A DNA stretch of 64,000 nt, taken from the NCBI GenBank assembly GCA_963575745.1, contig CAUYUJ010001747.1, positions 206,336-270,335 of the forward strand, read 5' to 3'. The position numbers were made by a program, and so were the translations under genes. Positions 11,728 to 22,189 of the stretch are shown here, piece after piece (position 1 is the stretch's first letter; every line of letters starts with the position of its first letter). Origin of the DNA: Prorocentrum cordatum (lineage: Eukaryota > Sar > Dinophyceae > Prorocentrales > Prorocentraceae). The notes under the pieces were generated by a model. That model did not search any database. It was not told where the DNA came from and saw only the letters and a list, made by a program, of their open reading frames with translations.

Positions 11728-11957
11728 CTGCGAGCTCTGCCTGCTGTCGGCCCTCCGCCCTCGGGGCCCCGCTCCCGCTGCTGCTGCTCCCGCTGCCGCC
11801 CCTCCCTGCCGTGGCTCCGCCCCCCAACCCTCGCCTTCGCTGCTGGAGCATAGCAAGGCATGCCCGGGGCAGGCCTCCGCGTTTTGGCGTCGCTCGGGCG
11901 TTTCTGTTGCACCTTCGGGGGACTTCGCCTGTCCCCAAAATTGGTGTCTCTTTGGGG

Positions 11958-12072
11958 GCCCGACGCGGGCTCGATGCGGACTCGACGCGGATCTGGCGTG
12001 GATTCGACGCGGATTCGACGCGGATTCAACGCGGATCCGACGCGTCCGACATGGATTCGACAAGGATTCGTT
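11958..12072 (+). repeat. GATTCGACGCG minisatellite
   Basis: About nine 11-bp units (GATTCGACGCG and variants) stand directly before the protease-like domain, where its N-terminal half would be expected. The unit contains no stop in the frame of the downstream domain, so it translates as Asp-Ser-Thr-Arg-Ile-like repeats. Confidence 0.85.
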
Positions 12073-12077
12073 GTCGG

Positions 12078-12740
12078 CAGACCTGTCTGTGGCGCCCGAT
12101 CACGACCGTGCAAAGCGCGGTAGACCAGGCGTACGTCGCGTCAGAAGTTGACGGGGACTATCACTGGGCCTGCCCGCGAGGATGCGGCCACAGGTATGCA
12201 AAGAAGGTCGCGTGCATGTCCAGGACGCCCGAGGTGTTGTGGCTCCAGCTGAAGAGGTGGACATGGGATGCGGCGGCGCGACGGGAGGTGCTAGCGGGGC
12301 ACTGCGTCAGGGCGCGTGAGGAAGTTCGCGTCGGAGGAGAGAGGTGCGTGCTTCGCAGCTGCGTGTTCCACCATGGCGGATCCGCGCGCAGCGGGCGTTA
12401 CACGGCGTCGTGCGCGAGCTCCGTGGGCGGAGGTGAAGCGTGGTTGCTGCGTGACGACGAAGCCGTGACCGTCGCGCGCCACCCAGCAGAGACGGCGGAG
12501 TGGCAGGCGGACGAAGGTGCGAAGGTGCACATGCTCTTGTACCAGCGCGCGACGAAGACGAGGGGGGACACGGCTCGAAGGCGCGGCAGAGCAAGCACCG
12601 CAGAGAGCGCGGGTGACCCGGGCGCGAGCGCCTCGGACGCGCCGGCACCGCCACCAACGGGAAAGGAACATGGAGGAAAAAATGCCGAGGCGCGCAAACA
12701 GCGGCGATCGGGTGCGAACTTGCACGACAGCGGCAATCCG
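12078..12740 (+). pseudogene. USP-type deubiquitinase C-terminal half, inactive-looking
   Basis: Frame 3. The order of elements matches the C-terminal half of a ubiquitin-specific protease (peptidase C19). A GDYHWACPRGC stretch resembles half of the zinc ribbon. PEVLWLQLKRW is the typical 'L-x-LKRF/W' strand. GSARSGRYTASC stands where the His box (G-H-Y-x-A) belongs. AWLLRDDEAVTVA is the DDE-x-V-T strand, and VHMLLYQR is the last strand. Two key items are missing: the Cys box, which would lie upstream in minisatellite DNA, and the catalytic His, which is Arg (CGT). It should not cleave ubiquitin as it stands. It flows into the Helitron frames after a shift near A runs at 12,676 or 12,738. Confidence 0.75.
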
Positions 12741-13370
12741 AAAAAATACTCTGGTTGCCGCGTGGAACGGCGGGGGGTGTAGCGATGGGTCTGCGCGCGC
12801 TGCCGATTGCGCGGCGCGCGCCATCGGAGCGGCAGTCAGCGGCGCTGCAGATGCGGCCGGAGAGCAAGGGGAGGAGAAGGTTCAATCGGGGAACGTTGGA
12901 GACTGCGCCCCCCCAGCGCCTGCGATGCAACAGGCTTTCTACATCGTTTGTATAGACGGAACACCAACAGATCCACGACGGGCCAGGGAAAACCTTGCGG
13001 CAGCTGCTGCGGCCAGTGTGCGGCGTCACCCAACAGTGCCCGCGGATCCAGACGATCCCGCGGAACCGTGGTCACGGGCGCTGGCGGAGGACTTGGCCGT
13101 GGAGTTGCCAGCCGTGCATTTTGCGTTTGCGGGGTGCACGTGGCAGTCGGAAGTAGTTGATGAATTGTGCGAGCACGTCCGCGCGGTGCACGGCGCCGTC
13201 GCGCTGCCCGTCGCCGAATTGATTCAGCCAGCAGACGAGGATGAGGACCTCCGCACCGTGGCGGCTTACAATGCGATAGTTGCACATGCTGTTCGGGGTG
13301 GTGCGCCGCTGTCGGCGCACTCCTTGCACAGACGGAGCTTGTCCATGTGCGCAAAAGCAACGCAGCAGAA
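12741..13370 (+). pseudogene. Helitron protein N-terminal finger region
   Basis: Frame 1. After an Ala-rich linker, the stretch from FAFAGCTWQSEVVDELCEH to HVRAVHG (about 13,120-13,185) has Cys, Cys, His and His placed like a divergent zinc finger, as I recall for dinoflagellate Helitron-PIF1 proteins. AYNAIVAHAVRGGAPL and the following S-x-HRRSL resemble the next conserved block. The frame is lost at an A6 run (about 13,369), where frame 2 takes over with ICFLCACAF. Confidence 0.6.
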
Positions 13371-15793
13371 AAAACATGACGTCTCCCATTTGTTTCCTGT
13401 GCGCCTGCGCGTTTCCGCGGGTGGGAAGCCGAAGAGGGAACCAGATTTCCTGGGGGCAGCCGTTTAAGGCATCCTCAACGGACCCGAGCGTGGTGAGACA
13501 TTTTGGCGGGCGGTCCATGTCGGATGTGCAGGTGCGTTTCAGCGTCGACGCGTACCTGCGGGACTACCGCGTGGAACCAGGGAACGAAGCTTTGGACCTT
13601 GAGAGAGATGCGTGGTATCGGGAAGACTTCGCCGATGGGCTCGCGGCAGTGCGGACGCCCCGCGGCGAAGTGCAAATCTTGTGCTGTCCGGAAGATCAGC
13701 GGCGTCAGAGGGGTTGCCATGACGCGGGGGCGGCATGTCCGGAGTGCGAGGTGCCGCTGTGCGCGGAGTGCAAGGTAGGGATGGACATGCCGCATCGGTG
13801 GCGCGCCGCCGCGATCCCCGACGTGCCGCGCCGCAGTCTTGCGAATGACTTGATGACGTTCTATGCGCCAGATCGTATGTACACAGAAGGAATGACAGTC
13901 ATGGAGATGATTTGCTGCAGCGCTTGCATTACGTTGATGATTTGCTTCTCGTTGGAGGTGAAGTTTCAGAAGGGCCGGGGGGGCAGCGAGGGTCGGGGGA
14001 ACCTCTCTGACAGCGCCGCAGGGTTCCATGGAGGACGTCTGGCAGCGCGAGGGAATGCCGCGAGCTTCATGCTACCGTGGCAGGGCATATTGCGAGAGCT
14101 CCGTCAACTCGAGAAGGAAGGGCGCCAGGGAAGCGACTCGGCGGTGCCTATCGTGGGTGAAAGGTGGGGGTCGGTGGTTCAGATTTTGTTGAAAATCAAC
14201 GACGCCACTACCAAAGAGAATTTGCCGCGCTCCATATATCAAGCGATGGTTCGGCGCGATGTGGCGAAGCGCCGCATCGAGATGATGGAGCAGCGCGGGC
14301 ACCGGGCCTTCGCGAACGTCAACGTGGAGGCCATGGAGAGAAAGGCGGATCAGCTGCCGAAGAACGGCGCACAACCAGAGATTGTCCGGCTGCTCCCGCG
14401 TGACACAACGTTGGACAAGCTCACGGTCCAGAAGAATGCGACGCCTTGTGATGGGGCGCGAGATTCTGTTGGAGCGACTGCGCGCGACATGGACTTGCGC
14501 GCGCCGAATGCCGCAATGATGGGGAAGTCGTCGGCGGACGAGGTGGGCGCGAACAAGTTGAGGCAGGGTGCATTTGAACATGTGTCCAGCGCATCGTCTG
14601 GAGGGCACCGGGGCCCAGGGCCAGGCGCGGCGACGGTCGCCCAGGCACGCGCACTGGACTTGGCAGCGAAAAGCTTCGCACTGCGTTTGGCAAGTACATG
14701 GGCAGGCAGGTGCGACAGACCCGAGTGTCCGCGCGGCGGGGAGAGAGACCAGCGCGCTCTGGCGAGGACGTGCAGAATGGGAGATCGCTCGGCCAACGTT
14801 GATATGACGACACTGCAGTTTCGGCTCTGGGAGATGTTGGAATCGGACGCGACCCGCAGTCGGTGCGTGGTGTATCCGGGGCGCGCAATAATGGATCAGT
14901 TTGTTCCATTGTGTTTTGGCGTGGCATTCCCGTTCTGTTTCAAGTGCGGAGTGGGGATGCCGGACATGCCAGAATGGCAAGATAATGCACGACACCGACG
15001 TGGGCCAGCGGCGCCCCGCGTGGAATTGGCTATGTGGGCGCGCATCATGACGCGTCGGGTGGAGTCTCAATTCCGGCGTAAGTGGCGGTTCGGCTTCACG
15101 CTGTCGTCGGTTTTGTTTCGAAGTTCCGTGAATGTGGCCCGGTCCGTTCGCTTGGCGGACTATAGGAAGGGCGGAGAGACGGCATGCCGGTATTCGCAAG
15201 GAGGATTGGAGAGGGCAGCCGTGAGCATCGCCGATGCTTTGCATGGTGCATACAAGGATCCGTTCATTGGGAAGTCCACGAACGTGCGCGGAGATTTCTC
15301 CGAGCAGTCGCTCGACCCGATAGCGAGACGCCTGGCTGCAGGGGCTAGCGCGGTCGCTCGGAAGATTGAAGGGGCAAACGAGGCGCGGACACTCATGAGA
15401 TACGACGCACATGCGGCTCGAAGCGCCCATGGGGTGCCGCTTTTTTTCACCATGTCCCCGGACAAGCGGCGCAACCTGGTAATGGCGCGGTGGTCGCGCT
15501 CGCGAAAGAGGGATCCAGTGAATCGTCGTGCTGCGCGGGCACTGCGCGGACCCACGTACGGGGGGTTGTGGGAACCGCCGTTGGCGCACGCGCCAGAAGT
15601 ACCAGGAGGTAACGTGGCAGGACACTGGCGCGAGCAGGCGGACCAAGATGGGCCGGGCACCGAGGGGGCGCAGGATGACGACGGCGTGAACATGGCAGTG
15701 CCTCTGGCGATGTTGGCGGATGCCGTGCCCGCGTCGGACGAGAGAAGGGCAGTGCTCGCCCGGGGCCCGCTGGCGGGCGTTGATGGGTTTTGA
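13371..15793 (+). pseudogene. DUF6570 and start of Helitron-like Rep
   Basis: Frame 2. It opens with ICFLCACAF and a Cys-rich block (CCPEDQ, then ACPECEVPLCAECK). The DUF6570 signature follows: RRSLANDLMTFYAP, MTVMEMICCSACITLM, ARGNAASFMLPWQ, then the basic helix and QLPKNGAQPEIVRLLP. The Rep domain begins near FGVAFPFCFKCGVGMPD. It includes the R-rich helix MTRRVESQFRRKWRFGF and motif 1, HGVPLFFTMSPDKRRN (about 15,428-15,475). A TGA at 15,791 ends this open stretch. In the family these regions bind and nick DNA with the HUH domain. Confidence 0.8.
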
Positions 15794-16540
15794 GTCATCG
15801 TGGGCCTTGTATTTGAGTACATACTGGGGATGCGATATTGCCCGAAATGACCAGATTGCCATTGCGCGGACTTGCATGGCAGCAACGCTACGGCGGCGGG
15901 CGGGTGCCTGGGCCGAGTGGGCGGGGTGTGCGGCAGCATTGAAGCGCAGAAGTCGGCTGGAAGTCTTCATCTGCACGTGCAGGTCTTCGTGCAATGCTTG
16001 CGCCAACGCGCCCCGTTGCACGAACTGGTTCGGCTGCCGCCTGACGCGCTGGAGAGGCTGGTGGACGAGTACAAGAGGTACAGGAGAAACGCGAGTCGTC
16101 AGGAGTACGCAGACGTTGAAGGATGGAGGGGAAGGAAGCAGGAGGTGGAAAAGGCGTGGCCCACGCACCGCGAGACGACGGATCTGGTCGCAGCGCCGAA
16201 GTACATACAGAGTGGACGGACTAATGGATTGGGAGATACGGATGGAGGCAGTAAGGAAACCATGAGCGACCAATCCCCGTGCGCGTCTGGTTGTGGTGCA
16301 AGAGAAAATGTGAAGAAGGAAAATGAGGGTGCGCGATCGTGGCTGCAGGAGCACCTGGGCGCGTGGGTTCAAAAGGGCCAGGAGTTTCGACAAAACCACG
16401 TGCACCAATGGAGTAAGCGTTTGCAGCGCGTGGTACCGCTGGCTCATTGCCAGAGGAAAGATGATATACTACAGTGCAAAAGCTTCTTTCCGCGGACGGC
16501 GTGGCTAGTAGATCGCGCGGTAGTGTTGCGCCATTTTTTT
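15794..16540 (+). pseudogene. Helitron Rep HUH segment
   Basis: Same frame 2, but with a second TGA at 15,848-15,850 inside RYCPK-stop-PDCHC, where the family normally has Cys; TGC to TGA is one base. The HUH motif is intact: SIEAQKSAGSLHLHVQVF, with the metal-binding His codons at 15,968 and 15,974. Later VPLAHCQRKDDILQCKSFFP matches the conserved block before the Tyr motif. At a run of about 12 T (near 16,533-16,544) the frame ends and frame 1 continues. Confidence 0.8.
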
Positions 16541-17636
16541 TTTTGAGAAACCGTGACCAGCCGCGAGCAGGGAGGGGGAATATGGCAGGGTGCTTGCGCG
16601 GACCCATGAACGAAGAAAACCTGAACGGAACGCTGCCAGCGATGCTCAGCGGCGCGCCTGGGTTGAATTTTAGCAGCGATTTACAGATCCCGCACAGGTT
16701 CCCAGTGACGGAAGCGACGCACGATAGCGGTGCGTGGGAAGAGCGGTGCTGGGAGACGGATCGGCCGATAGACGTGGTTCTGGCAGCGCAACGAGCGCAG
16801 AACGCAGCAGCGGGGCATGCGGCGGACTATCAGTGCAAGCGGCGTGCCCTGCCGTTCAACGAGGCGAGGGAAATCAACAAGGGGCATCACGCGCTGACGG
16901 AGCAGACGAGGGACAGGACCGCGGCGCACCGAGCGAACAGGCACATGAAGAGGTTTCTCAGTGACATGTACGGGAGAGGCGTGGCGCGGTCAGCGCAGGA
17001 GAGTGCGAACCTGCGAGCGTACAGAGACCCCAGAGACGTGACTGGTGCCGAGAGTATCAAGACTGCGAAGACAACCATGATCCCAGGAGCAGAAGCCGTT
17101 CGCATGGCGGAGCAGATCTGTGCTGACGGCGGCGATGTCGCCGTGACGGCGTCGGGGTTGTTGGAGGCGGACAAACGAGAAGGGTCGAAGAAGGTTCGAG
17201 TTGTGTCTAAGAGTCCAGTGTACTTGTATGGCATGCGCCCAGTAGACGCTCCTGGGGCGCCCGACTTGGCACGCTTATCATTGTGTGAGTTCGTTCGATA
17301 TTGGCGCATCGAGTTGGCTGCGTTTCCCCGTAGCGGAGCAGACATAGCATCTGCGGCCAGCGACGATTACCAGGCGGAACTGACGCAGTCCGGACTCCAG
17401 AAGGTTCGCGAGGCTGACCAGGAGAGAGCAAATTCCGACACAGGCGGGGCGCGGCCGGGAGCTCAGCTGAAAGCCGGAGTGGATCACGTTACTAAGGAAG
17501 AATGGGCCAGTTATTCCTGGGTGCCGTTTCCGGGTATTCCAGAGCTGGAAACTTTGACACACGTGGGTGTTGGTGCGGAACGAGCGTCCGAGGAACCCAA
17601 GTTTTCATGGAGCGCCGCAGCCGGAACACGGAGCGG
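16541..17636 (+). pseudogene. Helitron Rep C-terminal part with Tyr motif
   Basis: Frame 1. It begins with GCLRGPMNEENLNGTLPAML and DLQIPHRFPVTEATH. The block HAADYQCKRR (codons near 16,815-16,845) corresponds, in my reading, to the Y-x3-Y-x2-K strand-transfer motif. The first Tyr is His (CAT for TAT) and the second Tyr and the Lys remain. FNEAREINKGHHAL, MKRFLSDMYGRGVARS and ANLRAY follow, then VVSKSPVYLYGMRPVD. The frame is lost at a G run near 17,633-17,642. Confidence 0.75.
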
Positions 17637-17956
17637 GGGGGGAGGGCAGAAACGGGCTCTTGTTGATGGTATACTTCAGGGCGTTCACATTCCTTGACGA
17701 TGTCGATTGTGGAGTACCGCACCTGCGCGATTTCCGCGGGGCGCAGGGGTCGTGGGCGGAGGCTGCGTTAGAGTGGTTACATAAAGGCATGCCATGTGAA
17801 GAAACGAAGAGGTACGTGCATAACAACATGGGCGTGGTGGACTTGCGACCGATCACGGAGGAAGAGCTCGCGAAACACGAGGACGAGCTGCACAGCGACG
17901 AAAAGCTGGATCCGAGAACTGTCGACGCGGCGACGAGACGGAAGACGCACGCATGG
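17637..17956 (+). pseudogene. Helitron linker between Rep and helicase
   Basis: Frame 2. NGLLLMVYFRAFTFLDDVD, then WAEAALEWLHKGMPCEETKR and YVHNN form the conserved linker before the helicase in this family. A further shift to frame 3 occurs near GGGGG at about 17,955. The reading from there (MEKEDRRTNVDAECEDEES) is charged linker. Confidence 0.65.
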
Positions 17957-18440
17957 GGGTACCTCCATGGAGAAAGAGGACAGACGGACGAACGTCGATG
18001 CAGAGTGCGAGGACGAGGAGAGCCGGGGGGCCATGGACAGGGGCGACGCTGTGAGGGGCGCGAGAACCAGTCGGAAGAGCGCAAAGCGCAAGAACCGCGA
18101 AGGGGACGGCGTGCTGAGGTGGGATGACGCGGCAGCGCAGAGGGCGCAGGCGGCGGCCGCGGCGTCTGGAGCCGCAAAAGGAAGCTGCGCGGGCGAAACG
18201 GAAGGTGGCCCCGAAGTGGTGGCGGCCAAGAAGGCGTCGGCGTCTAGTGCGCGGATGTGGAGAGACGGGTTGGCGGATAGAGGGTTGAACGAGGGACAGC
18301 GTAGCGTCGTTGGGAAGGTGTCAAATCGGGTGCTGGCGCAGGAATTTCCAGGTTCTGCGATCCGCGCGAGCAAAGGCGAGAGTCGTTCCGATACGCAGCC
18401 CCTCGTGTGGATGTTGCATGGTGGTCCAGGGGCCGGAAAA
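17957..18440 (+). pseudogene. start of PIF1 helicase, to Walker A
   Basis: Frame 3. An Ala-rich linker is followed by RGLNEGQRSVVGKVSNRVL, the usual entry to a PIF1 helicase, and by WMLHGGPGAGK (Walker A, 18,411-18,440). The frame then stops at TGA 18,447. Frame 2 carries the rest of the P-loop helix (SFVIDKIRKELFEKEMGW). The shift falls in the AAAA of GGAAAAG. Confidence 0.8.
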
Positions 18441-21046
18441 GTTTTGTGATAGACAAGATCAGGAAGGAACTGTTCGAAAAGGAGATGGGGTGGGCACGCG
18501 GCGTAGATTGTCAGGCGGCGGCGTTGCAGGCTACAAACGCGTCGGCTCTGGGCGGAAATGTTTTCCATAGTGTTTTTGGGCTCAGTGTGAACCAAACGAA
18601 GGGGCCGAATTCTGGGGGCGATGGGGGCGCGGAGTCGAAAAAGAAGACGAAGGAGGAAGTGGCCTCGCAGCGCATGTCGCAGTGGAAGTTGTTGATAGTA
18701 GACGCAGTGAGCATGGTCAGCGCGAACTTCCTCGCAGAGCTGGATTCGCAGTTGCGTTCGTGCATGTCAGCAGCAAATGGCGCGAGGGTAGATGGAGGCG
18801 GCGTGCCCAGGCCTTTCGGAGGCCTGAATGTGTTGTTCTGCGGGGACTTCTACCAGTTGGAGCCGCCGTTAGGGACAGCCATTAATGCGCTTCCGACGTC
18901 GTACTTGAAGAACGCGAGGAAATACGCGCCAGGTGCGACGGAGGACCACGGACAGTATATATGTTGGGGCGCTGGTGGCGAAGGCGCAGTTCAGGGAATG
19001 ACAGAGTTGACGGATTGCAAGCGCGTGGAGGACCAGGGCGACTGGTTCCTTGAAGTGCAGGACGAGTTTCGCCGAGGCAACCTGTCTAAACGCACGCGCA
19101 ATTTTTTGCTTGGCGGACGGACGGATGTGCCGGGATCGTGGGTGAACGGCGCACCGCTGTGCGGGAACCCGCGTTGCATCGATGAAGAAGAGGCCATTGC
19201 GCAGAACAACGAACTAGAATGTGAGGCGTGTAAAGTTGAAAGGCAGAGGAGGAAGCCCGTCGCGACGTCGCCCGAAGACGCCAGGTTTCGGGGGGCAATA
19301 TTCCTGGACGCTGTCGCCATTTATGCTAATCAAGACATCAGTTGCCACGTCGGGAAACAGAGAGCTGCGCAGTGGGCCAAGGAGCGAGGAGAACAGCTGC
19401 TCTGGGTCGCGGCCAGGGACCGCCCCTGCCACGGGGGGGGGCAGAGGCGACCGCGCACGGTGGAGGATAAGATACGTTGGCTCGGGCACCACGACAAGGA
19501 GTGCGCGAGCTTGCCTGGGTGGCTGCCGCTGGCCAAAGGGATGCCCGTGGCTTTGGGGAATCACTTGTATCGGTCGAAGAAACAGCCTCTGCGGGGGCGC
19601 ACGGCCACGATCCATGGATGGGCGCTGCACGAGGACGAGGTCGTGGGAGATGAAGACGAGGAAGTGTTGTTGCATCTGCCGCGAATGATTGTGTTGGACT
19701 TCCAGACGAAGGAGTGGCACCTGCCCGGGCGGGGGCCGGGGCTGCATCCGATCTTCCCATCGAAAGGGCGGCAATGGTTCTTGGACGGGTATCGGAAGCA
19801 TCGAGAATTGAATGTGAAGCGCACCCAGTTTATGGCAACCCCGGCTTTGGCGGTAACGGCGCACTCTGCCCAGGGCCGAACCACGGCAGCGGTGATAGCA
19901 GACCTCGAAAGAGGGCGCGGCGTGAGTTGGATGTCCAGTCACGTTGCCATCGCGCGCGTGCGGAGGCGGGAGAACTTGTTGATGTTCAGGCCCTTCGACA
20001 GGAAGCCGCACAACGCGGGGGAGATGCCAGGCGCGCAGAAATTGTTGCAGGTGCTTCGCGGGGATAAAGTGGACTGGGAGGAGTGGGAGGCGAAGCTGAT
20101 GCCGCGCGATCAGCGCGGGTTTTGCCGACGGCGGCTGCTGGCGGAGGCGTTCACGAAGTGCGAGTTCCAGCGGAAGGAGAGGCCGGCGTTCTGTAAAGAG
20201 TGCACCGCCGAGATGAAGAGCCGGGACGAGAAATGGCGCAAGACGTGCGACGGATGGGCAACGACAGCGCAGGGCGATGGAGGCGTGCAGGAGGGCGGCG
20301 ATGGGGGCGTGGCAGGTGTTGGCGATGGGGTCGACGCGAGAAGAATTCTGACCTTGTACTGCGTCAAGTGCAGCGGTGTCAAAGGGCAACAGAAGTCTCG
20401 CCGTTGCAACGCCAAATGGGCCGAGAGCGTGGGCAAAGTGCGTTGTTCGAGCGATGGCTGTCTGGCACTATTCCCAGAGGAGGCGGAGATGTCCGAAGCC
20501 CAGAAGAAGCACAAAGCAGCAGGGGAGAGGTTGTGTCGGAAATGTGCGGAGGAACGTGAGAGGACGACGCGCGAGTCGAATAATAGGAAACGCGTGGGCC
20601 AAGTGCTTTGTTCGAACGATGACTGTCTGGCGGCATGCCCAGAGGGGGCGGAGATGTCCGATGCTCAAGAGAAGCACAAAGCAGCAGGGGAGAGGCTATG
20701 TCGGAGGTGCGCGGAAGAGCGCGAGAGGACGACGCGCGAGCTGAATAATAAGAAGCGGAAAGCTGAGGCGGACGCTAAGCCTCTGACGTGCGCGGCGTGT
20801 GGGGGGGCGTTCTCGGACGCGATGCATTTGAAGCCGGCGCAAGTGGAACATCATAGAAGGACGAAACAACCCAAAGTGGTGCGCGGGGGCTGTGAGAAAC
20901 TCGGGCTCACAGCGCGCAGTTGCCGAGCGTATCAGTGCAGCGGCGCGTGCGAGAGGAGACTACCGAAGTCGGCGTTTCCCGGGAACCCTGCCCATGTCGC
21001 GCGCGACGAAATGGCGGGCACCCCGAAGTGCAATGCATGCAAATAA
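18441..21046 (+). CDS. PIF1/RecD-type helicase of Helitron, C-terminal Cys-rich repeats
   Basis: Frame 2, open to TAA at 21,044-21,046; its first ATG (18,407) is out of register with the domain. After SFVIDKI come WKLLIVDAVSMVSANFLAEL (Walker B) and LNVLFCGDFYQLEPP (motif III). ELTDCKRVEDQGDWFLEVQD, LPLAKGMPVALGNHLY and ALAVTAHSAQGRTTAAVI (motif V) follow, then WMSSHVAIARVRRRENLLMF (motif VI). In Walker B the Glu that normally follows Asp is Ala (GCA at 18,704-18,706), which should cripple ATP hydrolysis. The last 300 residues hold CxxC pairs and two 55-residue repeats, probably zinc-binding. In Helitrons this helicase unwinds DNA during rolling-circle transposition. Confidence 0.9.
20428..20757 (+). 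repeat. in-frame 165-bp tandem duplication in helicase tail
   Basis: Two adjacent 165-bp units (from about 20,429 and 20,594) each encode 55 residues. They run from VGKVRCSSDGCLALFP or VGQVLCSNDDCLAACP to RLCRKCAEERERTTRE or RLCRRCAEERERTTRE. Cys positions are kept while other residues vary, as for a metal-binding module. Confidence 0.9.
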
Positions 21047-21049
21047 TGC

Positions 21050-21235
21050 CCAATCGGGCGCGCGTGCTGGGGAGGAGAAGGAGGACGGGGAGAGAAGGAG
21101 GAGGGGGGGCGGAGGATGGGGGGGGGAGAATCGGAGAGGATCGGGGGAGGAGGAGGGTGGGGAATGAAACGAAGGGAGTGGAGAGGGGGACGAGAAGGAG
21201 GTGGAGGAGGAGGAGGAAGAGGAGGAGGGGGATAC
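21050..21235 (+). repeat. GGA/GGGGA-rich tract after Helitron stop
   Basis: Purine-rich plus strand directly follows the helicase stop codon. No terminal hairpin was recognised here. Confidence 0.85.
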
Positions 21236-21238
21236 TGA

Positions 21239-21510
21239 GATGAGGCTCTGGGTTCTGGGTTATATGTTAGAGGCTTCTTGTTTGTGTATCGGGGTATCGC
21301 GGCACGGCTCTCGGGGGCTTCTGGAAGGCAATGTTGAAGCCACCTGGGGGCCGAGGTGGATGGAAGGGGGGGCGAGGGGGACACATAAAGAAGGCTCAGA
21401 GTCCTGGGTTATGGGTTAGAGGCATCCTGTAGGTGTATCGGGATCTCGCGGCACGGCTCTCGGGGGCCTCTGGAATGTAGTTTTGAAACCACTTGGGGGC
21501 CGTTTCGGAG
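21239..21510 (+). repeat. two-copy direct repeat of about 125 bp
   Basis: Copies start at about 21,239 and 21,386. Both contain CTGGGTTAT, TTAGAGGC, TGTATCGGG, CGCGGCACGGCTCTCGGGGG, GAAGCC or GAAACC, and ACTTGGGGGCC-like ends. A copy-specific G-rich linker separates them. Confidence 0.8.
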
Positions 21511-22150
21511 CCTCTGGGGGGCTTCTCGTGGGTTCTTTGGGGCGTCTCGGGAGAGTCTTGGGGGCCTCTGGCGGCCTCTGGGGGCACCTTGGGGCCGCCT
21601 GGGGATCCTTGGGGCGGAAAGCTAGCTTTTTGAAATGTTTGGTCGGCCTCTTGGGCTTCTCTGGGTGCAGTTTTGGAGCCCTCTTGGGCCGTCTTGGGGG
21701 CCTCTGGGGCAATCTGGGGCCGTCTTGGGGCCGTCTTGGGGCCGTTTTGGGGGTCTCTTGTGCCGTCTTGTGGCTGTCTTCGGGGCCTCTTGGGCCGTGT
21801 TGGAGCGTCGGGAAGCCGGGAAGGCAAAACGGCAGAAAACACAGAAAAAACACAATGGAACATCAACAATTTTAGCCTCTTGAGGCCCTCTTGGAAGGCT
21901 TGTTTGGGACCTCTTGGGCCGTCTTGGAAGCCTCTTGGCCAATCTCGGGGCCATCTTGGGCGTCTTGGAGCACATGTGTGGCGTCTCGGGGCCCTCGTGA
22001 GCCGTCTTGGAGGCCTCTTGGGGCCTTCTTGCCCCGTCTCTACGCCCTTTTGGGTCCGGGGAAGCCTCGTGGTGCGCTCGCGCCGGGCCGGGGGGGGGGG
22101 TCAAATCTCCGGTTTGGGGTCCCGGGGGGGGGGGGGGTAGGGGGGGGAAC
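21511..22150 (+). repeat. TCTTGGGGCC-type degenerate repeat and G runs
   Basis: Imperfect decamers (TCTTGGGGGC, TCTTGGGCCG) fill the region, related to the 24.0-25.2 kb array. An unrelated A-rich island (about 21,825-21,880) interrupts it. Long G runs stand at 22,089-22,150. Open frames here are artefacts. Confidence 0.8.
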
Positions 22151-22189
22151 TATCTCACACGCCTAGAGACCCACAAGGGGTCGGCGGAT

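Larger units (their letters stand above)
12073..21046 (+). mobile_element. degenerate Helitron-like element with USP-like front
   Basis: Successive plus-strand segments in three frames align, by recognised motifs, into one long Helitron protein. In order they are a USP-like half domain, a Cys/His finger region, DUF6570, Helitron-like Rep (HLH and a damaged Tyr motif), a PIF1/RecD-type helicase and C-terminal Cys-rich repeats. Six apparent shifts lie at or near homopolymers and two TGA stops interrupt the Rep. I could not fix the transposon ends: no convincing 5' TC or 3' CTRR hairpin was found, so the coordinates are those of the coding region only. Helitrons replicate by rolling circle in the nucleus. 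Confidence 0.85.

Noticed and set aside
14072-16447. 791-codon minus-strand open frame
   Set aside because: It lies antisense to the Helitron Rep coding region, has no recognisable motifs, and arises from G+C-rich codon use on the other strand.
19214-20389. 391-codon minus-strand open frame
   Set aside because: Antisense shadow of the PIF1 helicase, which is confirmed by motifs III, V and VI on the plus strand.
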